Assembly: GCF_020524025.1 (NCBI RefSeq)
Contig: NZ_JAIVKN010000002.1
Location: 620,001 to 684,000, forward strand
DNA from: Halobacillus litoralis
Lineage (GTDB): Bacteria > Bacillota > Bacilli > Bacillales > Halobacillaceae
Direction of reading: 5' to 3'
Length of the DNA: 64,000 nt
A program made the translations under genes and the position numbers. The notes under the pieces are model-generated. The model had not been told where the DNA came from. It ran no database searches and saw nothing but the letters and a program-made list of their open reading frames with translations. The number at the start of each line of letters is the position of its first letter. The stretch's first letter is position 1. Of the stretch, positions 42,577 to 51,416 are shown piece after piece.

Positions 42577-44029
42577 GAAAATCACCACCTTCTGAAAGTA
42601 TCCATGTATCTTTCCCTCCTCCACCCTGAGAGGAGTTGACGACTAATGATCCTTCCTTAAGAGCTACACGGGATAACCCGCCAGGTAGAACATTGGTTGT
42701 TTCTCCGTTCATAACGAAGACACGCAGATCTACGTGACACGGATAGAACCTGCCCTCCTGGTAAGCGGGCGCTCTGGATAGTTTAATGGTTGGCTGCGCA
42801 ATATACTGGCTGGGCTTCTCTATAATCTTCCGCTTAAATTCCTCGCGCTCACTTTCTTCTGATTGTGGTCCAATCAGCATATCGTACCCCCCGGAAGCAC
42901 CGACATTTTTGATTACCAGTTTGTCAATGTTCTCCAACACGTAGTCCAGTTTTTCTGGATCACTCAAGAAGTAAGTTTCAACATTCGGGATAATCGGTTC
43001 TTCATCCAGATAGAAGCGGATCATATCAGGAACATAGACATACATTGCCTTATCATCTGCCACCCCGTTACCAATTCCATTCAGTATCGATACATTCCCC
43101 TTTTTGTACGCCCTCAATAAACCGGACACGCCAAGCGCCGAATCAGGACGGAAAGCTTCGGGATCAAGAAAGTCATCGTCAATTCGACGATAGATGATGT
43201 CTACCCGTTTCAGCCCGCGGATGGTTTTCATATAGACAACATCATCCTTCACCGTTAAGTCCCTGCCCTCAACGAGTTCTATTCCCATCTGCTGTGCTAA
43301 AAACACATGATCATAATAAGCGGAATTGTAAATTCCAGGCGTCAGCAATACGGCCGTAGGGGACGATGTCACATCAGCATTTTCTGGTAAATGGCTGATG
43401 ACAGAACGGTGCAGTTCGGATATTTGATGTTCCAGAGTCTCAATCGAGTGCTGGAAGAATAATTCCGGGTATACCTGTCTCATGACATATCGATTTTGGA
43501 AGACATAAGACATCCCGGATGGGTTTCTTAAATTATCTTCAAGAACACGGTAATCCCCATTCTCATCGCGGATTAAGTCTACACCTGCAAGAAAGATGTG
43601 ATTATTTAAAGGTACCTTTAATCCACTGACCTGCTTCTTATAGTAATAAGGGTTGTTTTCAATAAGATCCCTTGGGATTATACCCGCTTCAACAATTCTC
43701 TGTTCATCATAAACATCATCTAAGAAGTGATTAAGTGCTGTCATCCGCTGTTTCATACCTTTTTCAATCTTCTCCCAATCATGCCTTGGAATAATAATAG
43801 GTACGAAATCAAAAGGCATCGTCCTCTCTGTTCCACCTGTATGGTTATAAACAGTAAAGGTAATCCCTTGACGAAGGAAGTTCAGTTGAGCTGTTTCATG
43901 CTTATTCATTAAATCTCTCTCAGAAAACTGATTAACCAATTGATAAAACCATTGATAATGCCTTTTGGGCTGACCGTCTTGTTTCATCATCTCATCAAAG
44001 AAAGTGCCGGTTTGATAATTAGTTAACAA
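42569..44029 (-). CDS. Circularly permuted ATP-grasp enzyme (DUF404/407)
   Basis: 486 residues. The order of conserved parts is that of permuted ATP-grasp proteins: HIFLAGVDLIRDENGDYRVLEDNLRNPSGMSYV with the acidic Mg2+ ligands EDN, a middle YRRIDDDFLDPEAF, NGIGNGVADDKAMYVYVPDM, then LVIKNVGASGGYDML, the lysine-Gly loop that covers ATP, and PCHVDLRVFVMNG. Such enzymes activate a carboxylate with ATP and join it to an amine; comparative work predicts peptide or amide formation. The substrate is unknown. TTG start at 44029 after GGAGGAGAG. First gene of the three-gene system, ahead of alpha-E and transglutaminase. Confidence 0.92.
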   Translation of the reverse strand: MLTNYQTGTFFDEMMKQDGQPKRHYQWFYQLVNQFSERDLMNKHETAQLNFLRQGITFTVYNHTGGTERTMPFDFVPIIIPRHDWEKIEKGMKQRMTALNHFLDDVYDEQRIVEAGIIPRDLIENNPYYYKKQVSGLKVPLNNHIFLAGVDLIRDENGDYRVLEDNLRNPSGMSYVFQNRYVMRQVYPELFFQHSIETLEHQISELHRSVISHLPENADVTSSPTAVLLTPGIYNSAYYDHVFLAQQMGIELVEGRDLTVKDDVVYMKTIRGLKRVDIIYRRIDDDFLDPEAFRPDSALGVSGLLRAYKKGNVSILNGIGNGVADDKAMYVYVPDMIRFYLDEEPIIPNVETYFLSDPEKLDYVLENIDKLVIKNVGASGGYDMLIGPQSEESEREEFKRKIIEKPSQYIAQPTIKLSRAPAYQEGRFYPCHVDLRVFVMNGETTNVLPGGLSRVALKEGSLVVNSSQGGGGKDTWILSEGGDFHA

Positions 44030-44191
44030 AATCTCTCCTCCATTCCAAACATACTATTAATCTTCTACCCTTAGTTTACTCCAGCTACGCATAAATTGTA
44101 AGAAAATTAAAAAATCAAACGAAAGTCTCCTTTATCTACCCATGCTTTTTTCATTATGTATGTAAGTTATTACCGGGATCTGCAGGATAAT

Positions 44192-44228
44192 AAAAAACTC
44201 AGGTCTCTCTAAAATAGAGACCCGAGTT
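44192..44228 (-). terminator. MDR oxidoreductase terminator
   Basis: Stem AACTCAGGTCTCT / AGAGACCCGAGTT with one mismatch and a T-run on the minus strand. Confidence 0.85.
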
Positions 44229-44240
44229 TACCTCTTTTTT

Positions 44241-45176
44241 CTATTTTATTTTAATTACAATTTTCCCTTTTGCATGGTGGGTTTCGCTCAAATCATGTGC
44301 ATCCTGCAGTCCTTCTGCAGAGAAATTAAACTGATGCCCGATCACAGACACTAAATTTCCTTCTTCCATCATTTGAGCCAGTTTCGTTAATTTCTCTCCA
44401 TCCGGCTCCAACCAGACAAAACCTGCGTTCACCCCATGTTCATCAGCTAGCTTATCTTCTGGAGGCTGGACAATGGACGGAAGGCTCCCCCCTTTTTTGA
44501 GGATCCCAAAACTTTTTTCCTGAATCTCTCCACCAAGTGTATCAAGAACGATATCATAATTGCTCAATTCATCAGCAAAGTCTTTCTCTTTGTAATTGAT
44601 AAACTCATCAACCCCAAGTTTTTCAACCCATTCTTTATTCTTTCCACTTGCAGTTGTTGCGACGTAGGCTCCCATGTTCTTCGCTATTTGAATAGCATAA
44701 TGGCCAACACCCCCGGATCCGGCATGAATCAATACTTTATCGCCTTCTTTTATGTCAGAGAAGTCAACAAGACACTGCCAGGCCGTTAAACCTGCAAGTG
44801 GTACAGCAGCCGCCTCTTCAAAGGAAACATTCTCAGGGATATGAGCAAGAAGATGTTCATCAACCGCTGTATACTGCGCATAGGTTCCCAAGCGGGTTGT
44901 ATCTGGACGAGCAAACACACGGTCGCCAGCTTTGAAGTTTGTCACCTTATTTCCTACATCCGTTATCACTCCTGCTGCATCCCAGCCTAAAATGATGGGG
45001 AAATCAAAGTCGAGCATTTCCTTCAAGTATCCTTCCCTTACCTTCCAATCTATAGGGTTAATGGAAGTGGCATGTAATTCTACAACCACTTGATGATCAC
45101 CCGGGACTGGGCGGGGCATTTCTTTTTCAATTAATTGATTTTTATCACCATATTGTTCAATGACAATTGCTTTCAT
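44241..45176 (-). CDS. NADP-dependent MDR-superfamily oxidoreductase
   Basis: 311 residues, zinc-free medium-chain reductase of the quinone-oxidoreductase type. A catalytic GroES-like domain (1-125) has DWKVREGYLKEML and GWDAAGVITDVGNKV, with no zinc-binding Cys cluster. The Rossmann domain carries LIHAGSGGVGHYAIQIAK (about 145-162). It probably reduces quinones or activated double bonds with NADPH; the true substrate is unknown. The ATG is preceded by AAAGGAGACG. Monocistronic, divergent from recQ. Confidence 0.9.
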   Translation of the reverse strand: MKAIVIEQYGDKNQLIEKEMPRPVPGDHQVVVELHATSINPIDWKVREGYLKEMLDFDFPIILGWDAAGVITDVGNKVTNFKAGDRVFARPDTTRLGTYAQYTAVDEHLLAHIPENVSFEEAAAVPLAGLTAWQCLVDFSDIKEGDKVLIHAGSGGVGHYAIQIAKNMGAYVATTASGKNKEWVEKLGVDEFINYKEKDFADELSNYDIVLDTLGGEIQEKSFGILKKGGSLPSIVQPPEDKLADEHGVNAGFVWLEPDGEKLTKLAQMMEEGNLVSVIGHQFNFSAEGLQDAHDLSETHHAKGKIVIKIK

Positions 45177-45228
45177 GATGCGAACGTCTCCTTTCTTTAC
45201 TTACAGACAAGATTAGTTTTCCCCTCTA

Positions 45229-45244
45229 TTTTCACGTGAAACAT
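45229..45244. promoter_or_regulatory. parS-like site upstream of recQ
   Basis: ATTTTCACGTGAAACA matches 13 of the 15 fixed positions of the Bacillus parS consensus TGTTNCACGTGAAACA, with both mismatches at the outer left end; the central CACGTG and the right half are exact. parS binds Spo0J/ParB for chromosome segregation. The ywfO-to-ywdI neighbourhood lies in the origin-proximal part of Bacillus chromosomes, where parS sites occur. Confidence 0.6.
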
Positions 45245-45290
45245 GATAAGATGTGAAAAGAAGAATGACTACGCAAAAAGGATGATCACG

Positions 45291-47432
45291 ATGATAGAAA
45301 AGGCAGAAAAAATTCTGCAGCAATACTATGGCTATTCCTCTTTCCGGCCAGGACAAGAAGAAGCCATCCTCCATGTGTTAGAAGGGAGAAACACCTTAGC
45401 CGTCATGCCGACAGGGGGAGGCAAATCGCTTTGTTATCAGATTCCCGGTCTCTCTCTCGATGGAACAGCGGTGATTATATCCCCTCTTATTTCCCTTATG
45501 AAGGATCAGGTGGACGCGCTGCTTTCCTATGGAATTGCTGCCACTTATATCAACAGCTCCCTTTCTGCTGAGGAGCAGCATCAGCGTCTGCGCGATATGA
45601 AAAGTGGCCGTTACTCATTTGTCTATGTTGCTCCTGAACGCTTTGATTCGCCGAATTTCCTTTCTGCGTTGAATAGTATACCGCTTTCTTTAATTGCTTT
45701 TGATGAAGCTCATTGTATCTCTCAATGGGGTCATGATTTCCGCCCAAGCTACCGCTCCATCGTCCCTACATTGAAGAAGGTTTCCAACCTGCCTGTGCTG
45801 ATGGCTTTGACAGCCACAGCTACACAAGAGGTCATTAAGGATATAAAACAGCTCATTGACGTATCGGAAGAAGATGTAGTCAATACAGGGTTTGCACGTG
45901 AGAATCTCTCCTTCCGAATCATTAAAGGACGGGATAAACGTGAATTTATCGACGAATATCTAACTAAAATCCCAAACGAATCGGGGATTATATATACAGC
46001 AACGAGAAAAGATGCCGATCAACTCCATTACCTTTTGACTAAAAAAGGGTTTTCTGCCGGCAAATATCATGCCGGGATGACCGAACACCAGCGTAAACAA
46101 TCACAAATGGACTTTGTGCAGGATGAAATCAAAACCATGATTGCCACCAATGCTTTTGGAATGGGAATCGATAAGTCAAATGTCCGTTATGTGATTCACT
46201 ATGCCATGCCGATGAATATTGAATCCTATTATCAAGAAGCAGGACGTGCAGGACGAGACGGTGAACCAGGAGACTGCGTTTTACTATTTTCAAGCCAGGA
46301 TATTAACCTTCAACGCTTTTTAATCGACCAGTCTCCTTCTGAAGAGAAGAAGAAAGATGAATATGTAAAACTGCAGGCTATGGTGAATTACTGTCATACG
46401 CACACCTGCCTGCAACAGTTCATCCTTGATTATTTCGATGATCCTACTGCTCCTGAACCTTGCGGAAAATGCTCCAACTGTACTCATGAGGGTGAAGAGC
46501 AGGATATGACAAAAGAAGCGCAGATGGTGCTTTCCTGTATTAAAAGAATGGGCGAGCATTTTGGGGCGGGTTTAACCGCTAAAGTTCTTAAAGGATCTAA
46601 AGATCAAAAGGTAAAACAGTTTCGATTTGACACGTTATCTACTTACGGAATCATGAAAGGCTACACGGAGAAACAATTGACCCGTTTTATTCATTTCCTG
46701 ACAGCCGAAGGCTACATTTCTACAGGACAAGGAAAGTATCCTGCTTTACAGCTTACAAAAGAAGCTGTTTCTGTAATCAAGGGAGATCAGCCTGTCATTA
46801 TGCTTGTTGAAACCACTACGGCCAGACAGGAGCTTAATTATAATGAACAGTATTTTGAAGAGCTTCGTCAGTTAAGGAAAAGAATGGCTGATGAAGTCGG
46901 ACTTCCCCCTTACGTTATTTTTTCTGACGCTACATTAAAGGAACTAACGGTATACCTGCCAGAAACAAAGCAGGAAATGCTGCAGATAAAAGGGGTCGGA
47001 GAACAGAAGTGGGAGCAATACGGAGAAACCTTCCTCCAATTCATCCGCCCATGGGCAGAAAATGCAGACAGTAAACCAAAACCTGTTCGGCCTTCGGATG
47101 CTTCCATGGCATCAAAAAAAGACCCATGGGAAGACCGTCCAAGCTACATGATTACGTATGAGCTTTGGGATGAGAAATCCATGTCCATCCAAGAAATCGC
47201 TGAAGAAAGAAACATGAGCCCTCAAACCATAGAGAATCATCTCTTCCGAAGCGCCAAAGAAGGAAAAGATATTCATTGGCCCCGGTGGTTTAATGAAGAA
47301 CAGGAAGTACAAGTGCTGCAGGTCTACGAACAGTCCGAAGATCGAAAGTTGAAAACTATAAAAGAACAGTTACCTGAAGATTATACGTATTCATTGATTA
47401 AAGCCGTCCTGGCCAGGCATCATTTAAAATAA
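45291..47432 (+). CDS. recQ: ATP-dependent DNA helicase RecQ with C-terminal HTH domain
   Basis: 713 residues, longer than B. subtilis RecQ (about 590). Helicase core: FRPGQEEAI (18-26), Walker A MPTGGGKS (39-46), Walker B FDEAH (137-141) with aromatic loop CISQWGHDFRPSY, and QEAGRAGRDG. The RQC zinc site has YCHTHTC and CGKCSNC. HRDC follows (about 515-590, with LQIKGVGEQKWEQYG). The last 90 residues hold a helix-turn-helix (SIQEIAEERNMSPQTIENHLF, HTH_40 type). It unwinds branched DNA in recombination repair. AAGGATG lies before the ATG at 45291, well inside the frame that opens at 45243. Divergent from the MDR gene. Confidence 0.95.
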   Translation: MIEKAEKILQQYYGYSSFRPGQEEAILHVLEGRNTLAVMPTGGGKSLCYQIPGLSLDGTAVIISPLISLMKDQVDALLSYGIAATYINSSLSAEEQHQRLRDMKSGRYSFVYVAPERFDSPNFLSALNSIPLSLIAFDEAHCISQWGHDFRPSYRSIVPTLKKVSNLPVLMALTATATQEVIKDIKQLIDVSEEDVVNTGFARENLSFRIIKGRDKREFIDEYLTKIPNESGIIYTATRKDADQLHYLLTKKGFSAGKYHAGMTEHQRKQSQMDFVQDEIKTMIATNAFGMGIDKSNVRYVIHYAMPMNIESYYQEAGRAGRDGEPGDCVLLFSSQDINLQRFLIDQSPSEEKKKDEYVKLQAMVNYCHTHTCLQQFILDYFDDPTAPEPCGKCSNCTHEGEEQDMTKEAQMVLSCIKRMGEHFGAGLTAKVLKGSKDQKVKQFRFDTLSTYGIMKGYTEKQLTRFIHFLTAEGYISTGQGKYPALQLTKEAVSVIKGDQPVIMLVETTTARQELNYNEQYFEELRQLRKRMADEVGLPPYVIFSDATLKELTVYLPETKQEMLQIKGVGEQKWEQYGETFLQFIRPWAENADSKPKPVRPSDASMASKKDPWEDRPSYMITYELWDEKSMSIQEIAEERNMSPQTIENHLFRSAKEGKDIHWPRWFNEEQEVQVLQVYEQSEDRKLKTIKEQLPEDYTYSLIKAVLARHHLK

Positions 47433-47553
47433 TCCTGCTCAGAACCAAAGATGGGCCTTCCATCTAAGAATGTTTTGGAATATCGCCCTGCTGTGCAATG
47501 TTAGAAAGTCATTCCAGAGGTAAACACGAGCCTTTATGTAAGGAGGAATTTTG

Positions 47554-48834
47554 ATGAAACGGCATTTTTGGACCAGAGAAAAAGTTCAGCAGTTAGATAA
47601 AGAAGATCCTCTGCACGCATATAAGAGTGAATTCCACCTTAAAGATGGGCAGTATTATATGGACGGAAATTCACTGGGTCTTCTCTCCCGCAGAGCGGAA
47701 AACTATCTATATACAGCATTGGAAGATTGGAAAACACAAGGCATCGGAGGATGGACAGAAGGGCAGGAACCTTGGTTCTACATGTCTGAAAAAATCGGAG
47801 AGATGACCTCTCCTTTACTTGGTGCTGAGCCGGAAGAAGTGATAAATACTGGATCTATCACGACAAATCTCCATCAATTATTAGCGACTTTTTATAAACC
47901 GGAAGGAACGCGGACAAAGATTATTGCGGATGAGCTGAATTTCCCTTCAGATATTTATGCCTTGCAAAGTCAAATCCTTTTACACGGACTTGATCCTGAG
48001 GAACATCTCATTCGTGTGCAAAGCAAGGATGGCTACACATTAGATGAGGCTGAAATAATCAGGCATATGGATGAGGATACGGCACTGGTCCTTCTCCCTT
48101 CCGTACTTTATAGAAGCGGACAGCTGCTTGATATTCCCCGCATTACAGAAGCAGCACACAAAAAAGGGATTCTGGCAGGGTTTGATTTAGCCCACTCTAT
48201 AGGTGCTGTACCCCATACCTTAGACAAATGGGGTGTGGATTTTGCTGTCTGGTGTACATATAAGTATCTCAACAGCGGGCCCGGAGGTGTAGGGGGGCTT
48301 TATGTCAATCAGAAACATCTTGGCAGAAAACCAGGCTTAGCCGGTTGGTTTAGTTCCAATAAGGAGCAGCAGTTCGATATGAGCCACCAATTATCCCCCT
48401 CTTCTACAGCAGGCGCTTTCCAGATTGGCACGCCGCACATTTTAAGCTCTGCTCCTCTGCTTGGTTCACTGGAAATGTTCAATGAAGTTGGAATTTCAGA
48501 GGTAAGGAAAAAATCTTTAAAGCTTACAAGGCTGATGATGGAAATGATTGAACAGGAACTCTCCTCTTTTCATTTTCAAATCATGAACCCTTCCGAAGAC
48601 GACCACAGGGGCGGGCATGTTTGTTTAGTCCATAAGGAAGCAGCAAGCATCTGCAAAGCATTGAAACAAGAATCGGTTATACCGGATTTCAGGTCCCCAA
48701 ATGTTATCCGCCTTGCACCCATTGCCTTTTATACTTCCTTTGAAGACGTGTTTCATGTAATTCATGTATTAAAAGATATCATGATAAATGAAAAGCATAA
48801 GGCGTTTAAAAATGAACGCGATATTATCGCTTAA
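47554..48834 (+). CDS. kynU: Kynureninase
   Basis: 426 residues, PLP-dependent fold type I. It cleaves kynurenine to anthranilate and alanine. The Schiff-base lysine is K237 in [16 protein letters not shown]211 in [11 protein letters not shown] holds the PLP ring. N-terminal [12 protein letters not shown] and [11 protein letters not shown] are typical. AAGGAGGAAT precedes the ATG at 47554, one codon inside the TTG-opened frame. Followed 12 bp later by kynB, so one operon. Tryptophan 2,3-dioxygenase (kynA), which makes the substrate of the next enzyme, is not adjacent. Confidence 0.95.
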   Translation: MKRHFWTREKVQQLDKEDPLHAYKSEFHLKDGQYYMDGNSLGLLSRRAENYLYTALEDWKTQGIGGWTEGQEPWFYMSEKIGEMTSPLLGAEPEEVINTGSITTNLHQLLATFYKPEGTRTKIIADELNFPSDIYALQSQILLHGLDPEEHLIRVQSKDGYTLDEAEIIRHMDEDTALVLLPSVLYRSGQLLDIPRITEAAHKKGILAGFDLAHSIGAVPHTLDKWGVDFAVWCTYKYLNSGPGGVGGLYVNQKHLGRKPGLAGWFSSNKEQQFDMSHQLSPSSTAGAFQIGTPHILSSAPLLGSLEMFNEVGISEVRKKSLKLTRLMMEMIEQELSSFHFQIMNPSEDDHRGGHVCLVHKEAASICKALKQESVIPDFRSPNVIRLAPIAFYTSFEDVFHVIHVLKDIMINEKHKAFKNERDIIA

Positions 48835-48846
48835 GGAGGAATGTAC

Positions 48847-49467
48847 ATGAAATGGATTGATATTAGTATGCCCTTAAACAATGCAACTCCCCCCTGGCCG
48901 GGTGATGAGCCATTTCACTACAGCCTGACGTATTCCATGGATGAAACTGGTTCTGTGAATATAGGTCAATTCAGAGCCAGCAACCACATCGGAACACATG
49001 TGGATGCCCCCTTCCACTATGACTCAGAAGGAAAGAAAATAGCCGATCTTCCTGTTGAACGGTTTACAGGGAAAGCTCTTGTCCTTGCGATGGAAAACCA
49101 ACCAACAATTACAAGAGAAGATTTACAGCACATCAATTTTCAGTCTGTAAGCAAAGTCTTATTTAAGACGAACAGTTGGAACGACCGGACGTCTTTTCCT
49201 GATCATTACACAGTAATTGGAGAAGGAGCCGCCTCTTATCTTTCAAGCCAAGGAATCAATATGATCGGAATGGACACGCCATCTGTTGATCCTGAAACCA
49301 GCAAAGACCTACCTGGTCATCATTCATTATATAAACACGACATTCTCATCCTGGAAGGTATTCAGCTCAGTCACGTATCCCCGGGTACTTATGAGTTGAT
49401 GGCGTTTCCTTTAAAGATGGAACAAGCCGACGGAAGTCCTGTCCGGGCTGTTCTTCGGGAAATTTAA
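48847..49467 (+). CDS. kynB: Kynurenine formamidase
   Basis: 206 residues of the cyclase/KynB metal-dependent family. It hydrolyses N-formylkynurenine to kynurenine. The zinc motif is SNHIGTHVDAPFHY (HxGTHxDAPxH), with IGMDTPSVDPE and LSHVSPGTYELMAFPLK nearer the end. GGAGGA lies before the ATG at 48847; the ATG at 48841 abuts that site and is rejected. It overlaps no gene and ends with a bidirectional terminator. Confidence 0.93.
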   Translation: MKWIDISMPLNNATPPWPGDEPFHYSLTYSMDETGSVNIGQFRASNHIGTHVDAPFHYDSEGKKIADLPVERFTGKALVLAMENQPTITREDLQHINFQSVSKVLFKTNSWNDRTSFPDHYTVIGEGAASYLSSQGINMIGMDTPSVDPETSKDLPGHHSLYKHDILILEGIQLSHVSPGTYELMAFPLKMEQADGSPVRAVLREI

Positions 49468-49473
49468 CACAAA

Positions 49474-49503
49474 AAAACCGGCGCAGTAAAAAGCGCCGGT
49501 TTT
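49474..49503. terminator. Bidirectional terminator (kynB / BCCT)
   Basis: Stem AAAACCGGCGC / GCGCCGGTTTT with an 8-base loop, A- and T-runs on both sides. Confidence 0.92.
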
Positions 49504-49514
49504 TATATTTGTCA

Positions 49515-51041
49515 TTATTTTTTTGTAATTCGTTGATCAATCGCCATTTTTTTAGCTACTTTTGGAGCAAGCCAAATCATAGGCAGCAGTAACAGCGAAA
49601 CGGGTACAGCTGTAACGACGATAAAGTTTTGAAGCTGAGTAATTCCGCTATCTCCTGTGATTAATAAGATAATCGCAATAGATCCCATTAAGACAGCCCA
49701 GAAAACTCGAAGCCAGCTTTGCGGATTCCCTTCACCAGTAACAGCCATAGCAATAGTGTAAGACATAGAATCACTGGTAGTTACGACAAACAGAATCGTC
49801 AAAATCAAGAACAATGGAGAAACGATTTCTGCGAGTGGGAACTGCCCGGTAATCGCAAACATGGCTGCCGGGTTACCTGCTTCATTTAACGCATCAGACA
49901 CAGACCCTGGGTTGTTCAGTTCGAAGAAAATTCCCGAACCGCCGAGAACTGTGAACCAGAACGTCGAGATAACAGGTGCAAAGATTGAAATGGCTACAAT
50001 AATTTCACGGATCGTCCGCCCTCTGGAGATTCTACTGACAAGAATAGCCATCATTGGACCATATCCAATAAACCATCCCCAGAAGAATACTGTCCAAAGG
50101 GATAACCAGCCTTCATCCCCACGATACGTGCTCATTGGAATAAACTGATCTACATAGTAACCAAAGCCCGAAAGGAAATGATCAATGATAAATCCACCAG
50201 GACCAAAGACGACAATAAACGCCATTAAAATAATCGCAAGACGAACGTTAAAACTACTCAACATTTGAATGCCTTTGTATAAACCAGATACAGCAGAAAT
50301 GGTTGAAATAAGTACAACAGCTAAAATAATTGTGAATTGAGTGCTGAATTCATTCGGTATACCGAAGATTTCCTGCAATCCATAACTCGCCTGAAGACCC
50401 AAAAATCCAATTGGACCAATCGTTCCTGCCGCTACAGCAATAACAGAGAAGGCATCAATCAGCGTTCCTAACCAGCTGTTTCTCAACTTCTCTCCAAAAA
50501 TAGGATAGAGCAGTGTGCGTGGTTTCATCGGCATACCTTTATGGTAGTGGCCATACATCATAACAATAGCACTGATCGTTCCAAGAATAGCCCAGGCAAG
50601 GAAGCCCCAGTGCATAAAGCTTTGAGCAAGTGCTGGATTAATCGCTGCTTCGGTTCCTGCTTCAATACCTGACTGATGCGGAGGAACGGTTAAGAAATGC
50701 CACATGGGTTCCGCCGCAGCCCAAAATACGCCGCCGCCAGCGAGAAGGGTTGCCATGATAATGGACAGCCACTTATAAAGACCAATTTCAGGCTTATCCA
50801 TATCCCCCATTCTAATCTTTCCATATTTAGAGAAAGCGAGCCAAAGTCCAACGAAAAATGTAGCCAGCATAAGAATCTGCCAGAAGGCTCCAAAATATTT
50901 CGCTGACCAGGCGAAGCTTTTACTCACCAATGTTTCAATTAAGTTAATATCAATAAGTGCTACAACGACGAAGAGAACTAATAAACCTCCGCTAATTGCA
51001 AATACCGGCCAGTCAATCCGGCCTGATGTTTTGTTATCCAT
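49515..51041 (-). CDS. BCCT family transporter with atypical substrate motif
   Basis: 508 residues, 12 transmembrane helices of the betaine/carnitine/choline fold. The family loop SRISRGRTIREI is intact, but the preceding signature reads WTVFFWGWFIGYGPMMAIL, where glycine-betaine carriers (BetP, OpuD) have the Trp-rich WAWWxSWxPFVG. The TM4-like stretch is AAAEPMWHFLTVPP. The loss of two tryptophans from the binding box suggests a substrate other than glycine betaine or a different coupling ion. GGAGAC precedes the ATG at 51041, seven codons inside the frame. Monocistronic. Confidence 0.88.
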   Translation of the reverse strand: MDNKTSGRIDWPVFAISGGLLVLFVVVALIDINLIETLVSKSFAWSAKYFGAFWQILMLATFFVGLWLAFSKYGKIRMGDMDKPEIGLYKWLSIIMATLLAGGGVFWAAAEPMWHFLTVPPHQSGIEAGTEAAINPALAQSFMHWGFLAWAILGTISAIVMMYGHYHKGMPMKPRTLLYPIFGEKLRNSWLGTLIDAFSVIAVAAGTIGPIGFLGLQASYGLQEIFGIPNEFSTQFTIILAVVLISTISAVSGLYKGIQMLSSFNVRLAIILMAFIVVFGPGGFIIDHFLSGFGYYVDQFIPMSTYRGDEGWLSLWTVFFWGWFIGYGPMMAILVSRISRGRTIREIIVAISIFAPVISTFWFTVLGGSGIFFELNNPGSVSDALNEAGNPAAMFAITGQFPLAEIVSPLFLILTILFVVTTSDSMSYTIAMAVTGEGNPQSWLRVFWAVLMGSIAIILLITGDSGITQLQNFIVVTAVPVSLLLLPMIWLAPKVAKKMAIDQRITKK

Positions 51042-51167
51042 GTTTGTCTCCTTTAAGTTCATACTTTGTTGTTAGGCATGTTTGAATGCACAATAAATGA
51101 CTCTAACACTAATCTTATTATGGTGTAAAGACAAATGGTTTATGCTGTTGAATGACTCATAAAAGAA

Positions 51168-51184
51168 GGCCACCATACGTGACC
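51168..51184 (-). terminator. Terminator after the zinc-ribbon/desaturase unit
   Basis: Stem GGTCAC-GTATG-GTGGCC read on the minus strand, then TTCTTTT. Short but well placed, four bases after the stop at 51188. Confidence 0.65.
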
Positions 51185-51187
51185 CTC

Positions 51188-51358
51188 TTAATCGTCGATT
51201 TTTTCGACTTTATGATCTTCCTGTCTCCGTTGGCATTCTTTACACAAATTCAATTCCTCTTCCACTTTTGTCGCAAGGGGCTTTCCGCATCTGGAACATT
51301 CATCATAGCTGTTGGGATTTGCCTGATACCCATTGGTGTCAAAGCCTTGTCCGTACAT
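51188..51358 (-). CDS. Small zinc-ribbon-like protein, 56 aa
   Basis: 56 residues starting MYGQGFDTNGYQANPNSYDE, then CSRCGKPL (C21, C24) and LCKECQRR (C39, C42), and an acidic-basic tail ending VEKIDD. Two CxxC knuckles 14 residues apart fit a zinc ribbon or treble clef. AAAGGAGTG stands about ten bases before the ATG. Frame, ribosome binding site and following terminator all support a real gene. It lies 58 bp downstream of the desaturase gene on the same strand, probably cotranscribed. Function unknown. Confidence 0.75.
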   Translation of the reverse strand: MYGQGFDTNGYQANPNSYDECSRCGKPLATKVEEELNLCKECQRRQEDHKVEKIDD

Positions 51359-51416
51359 TGAAATTCACTCCTTTCTACATCCTTAAACTTCTTATTCCCT
51401 AAACTCTTCGTACTAA

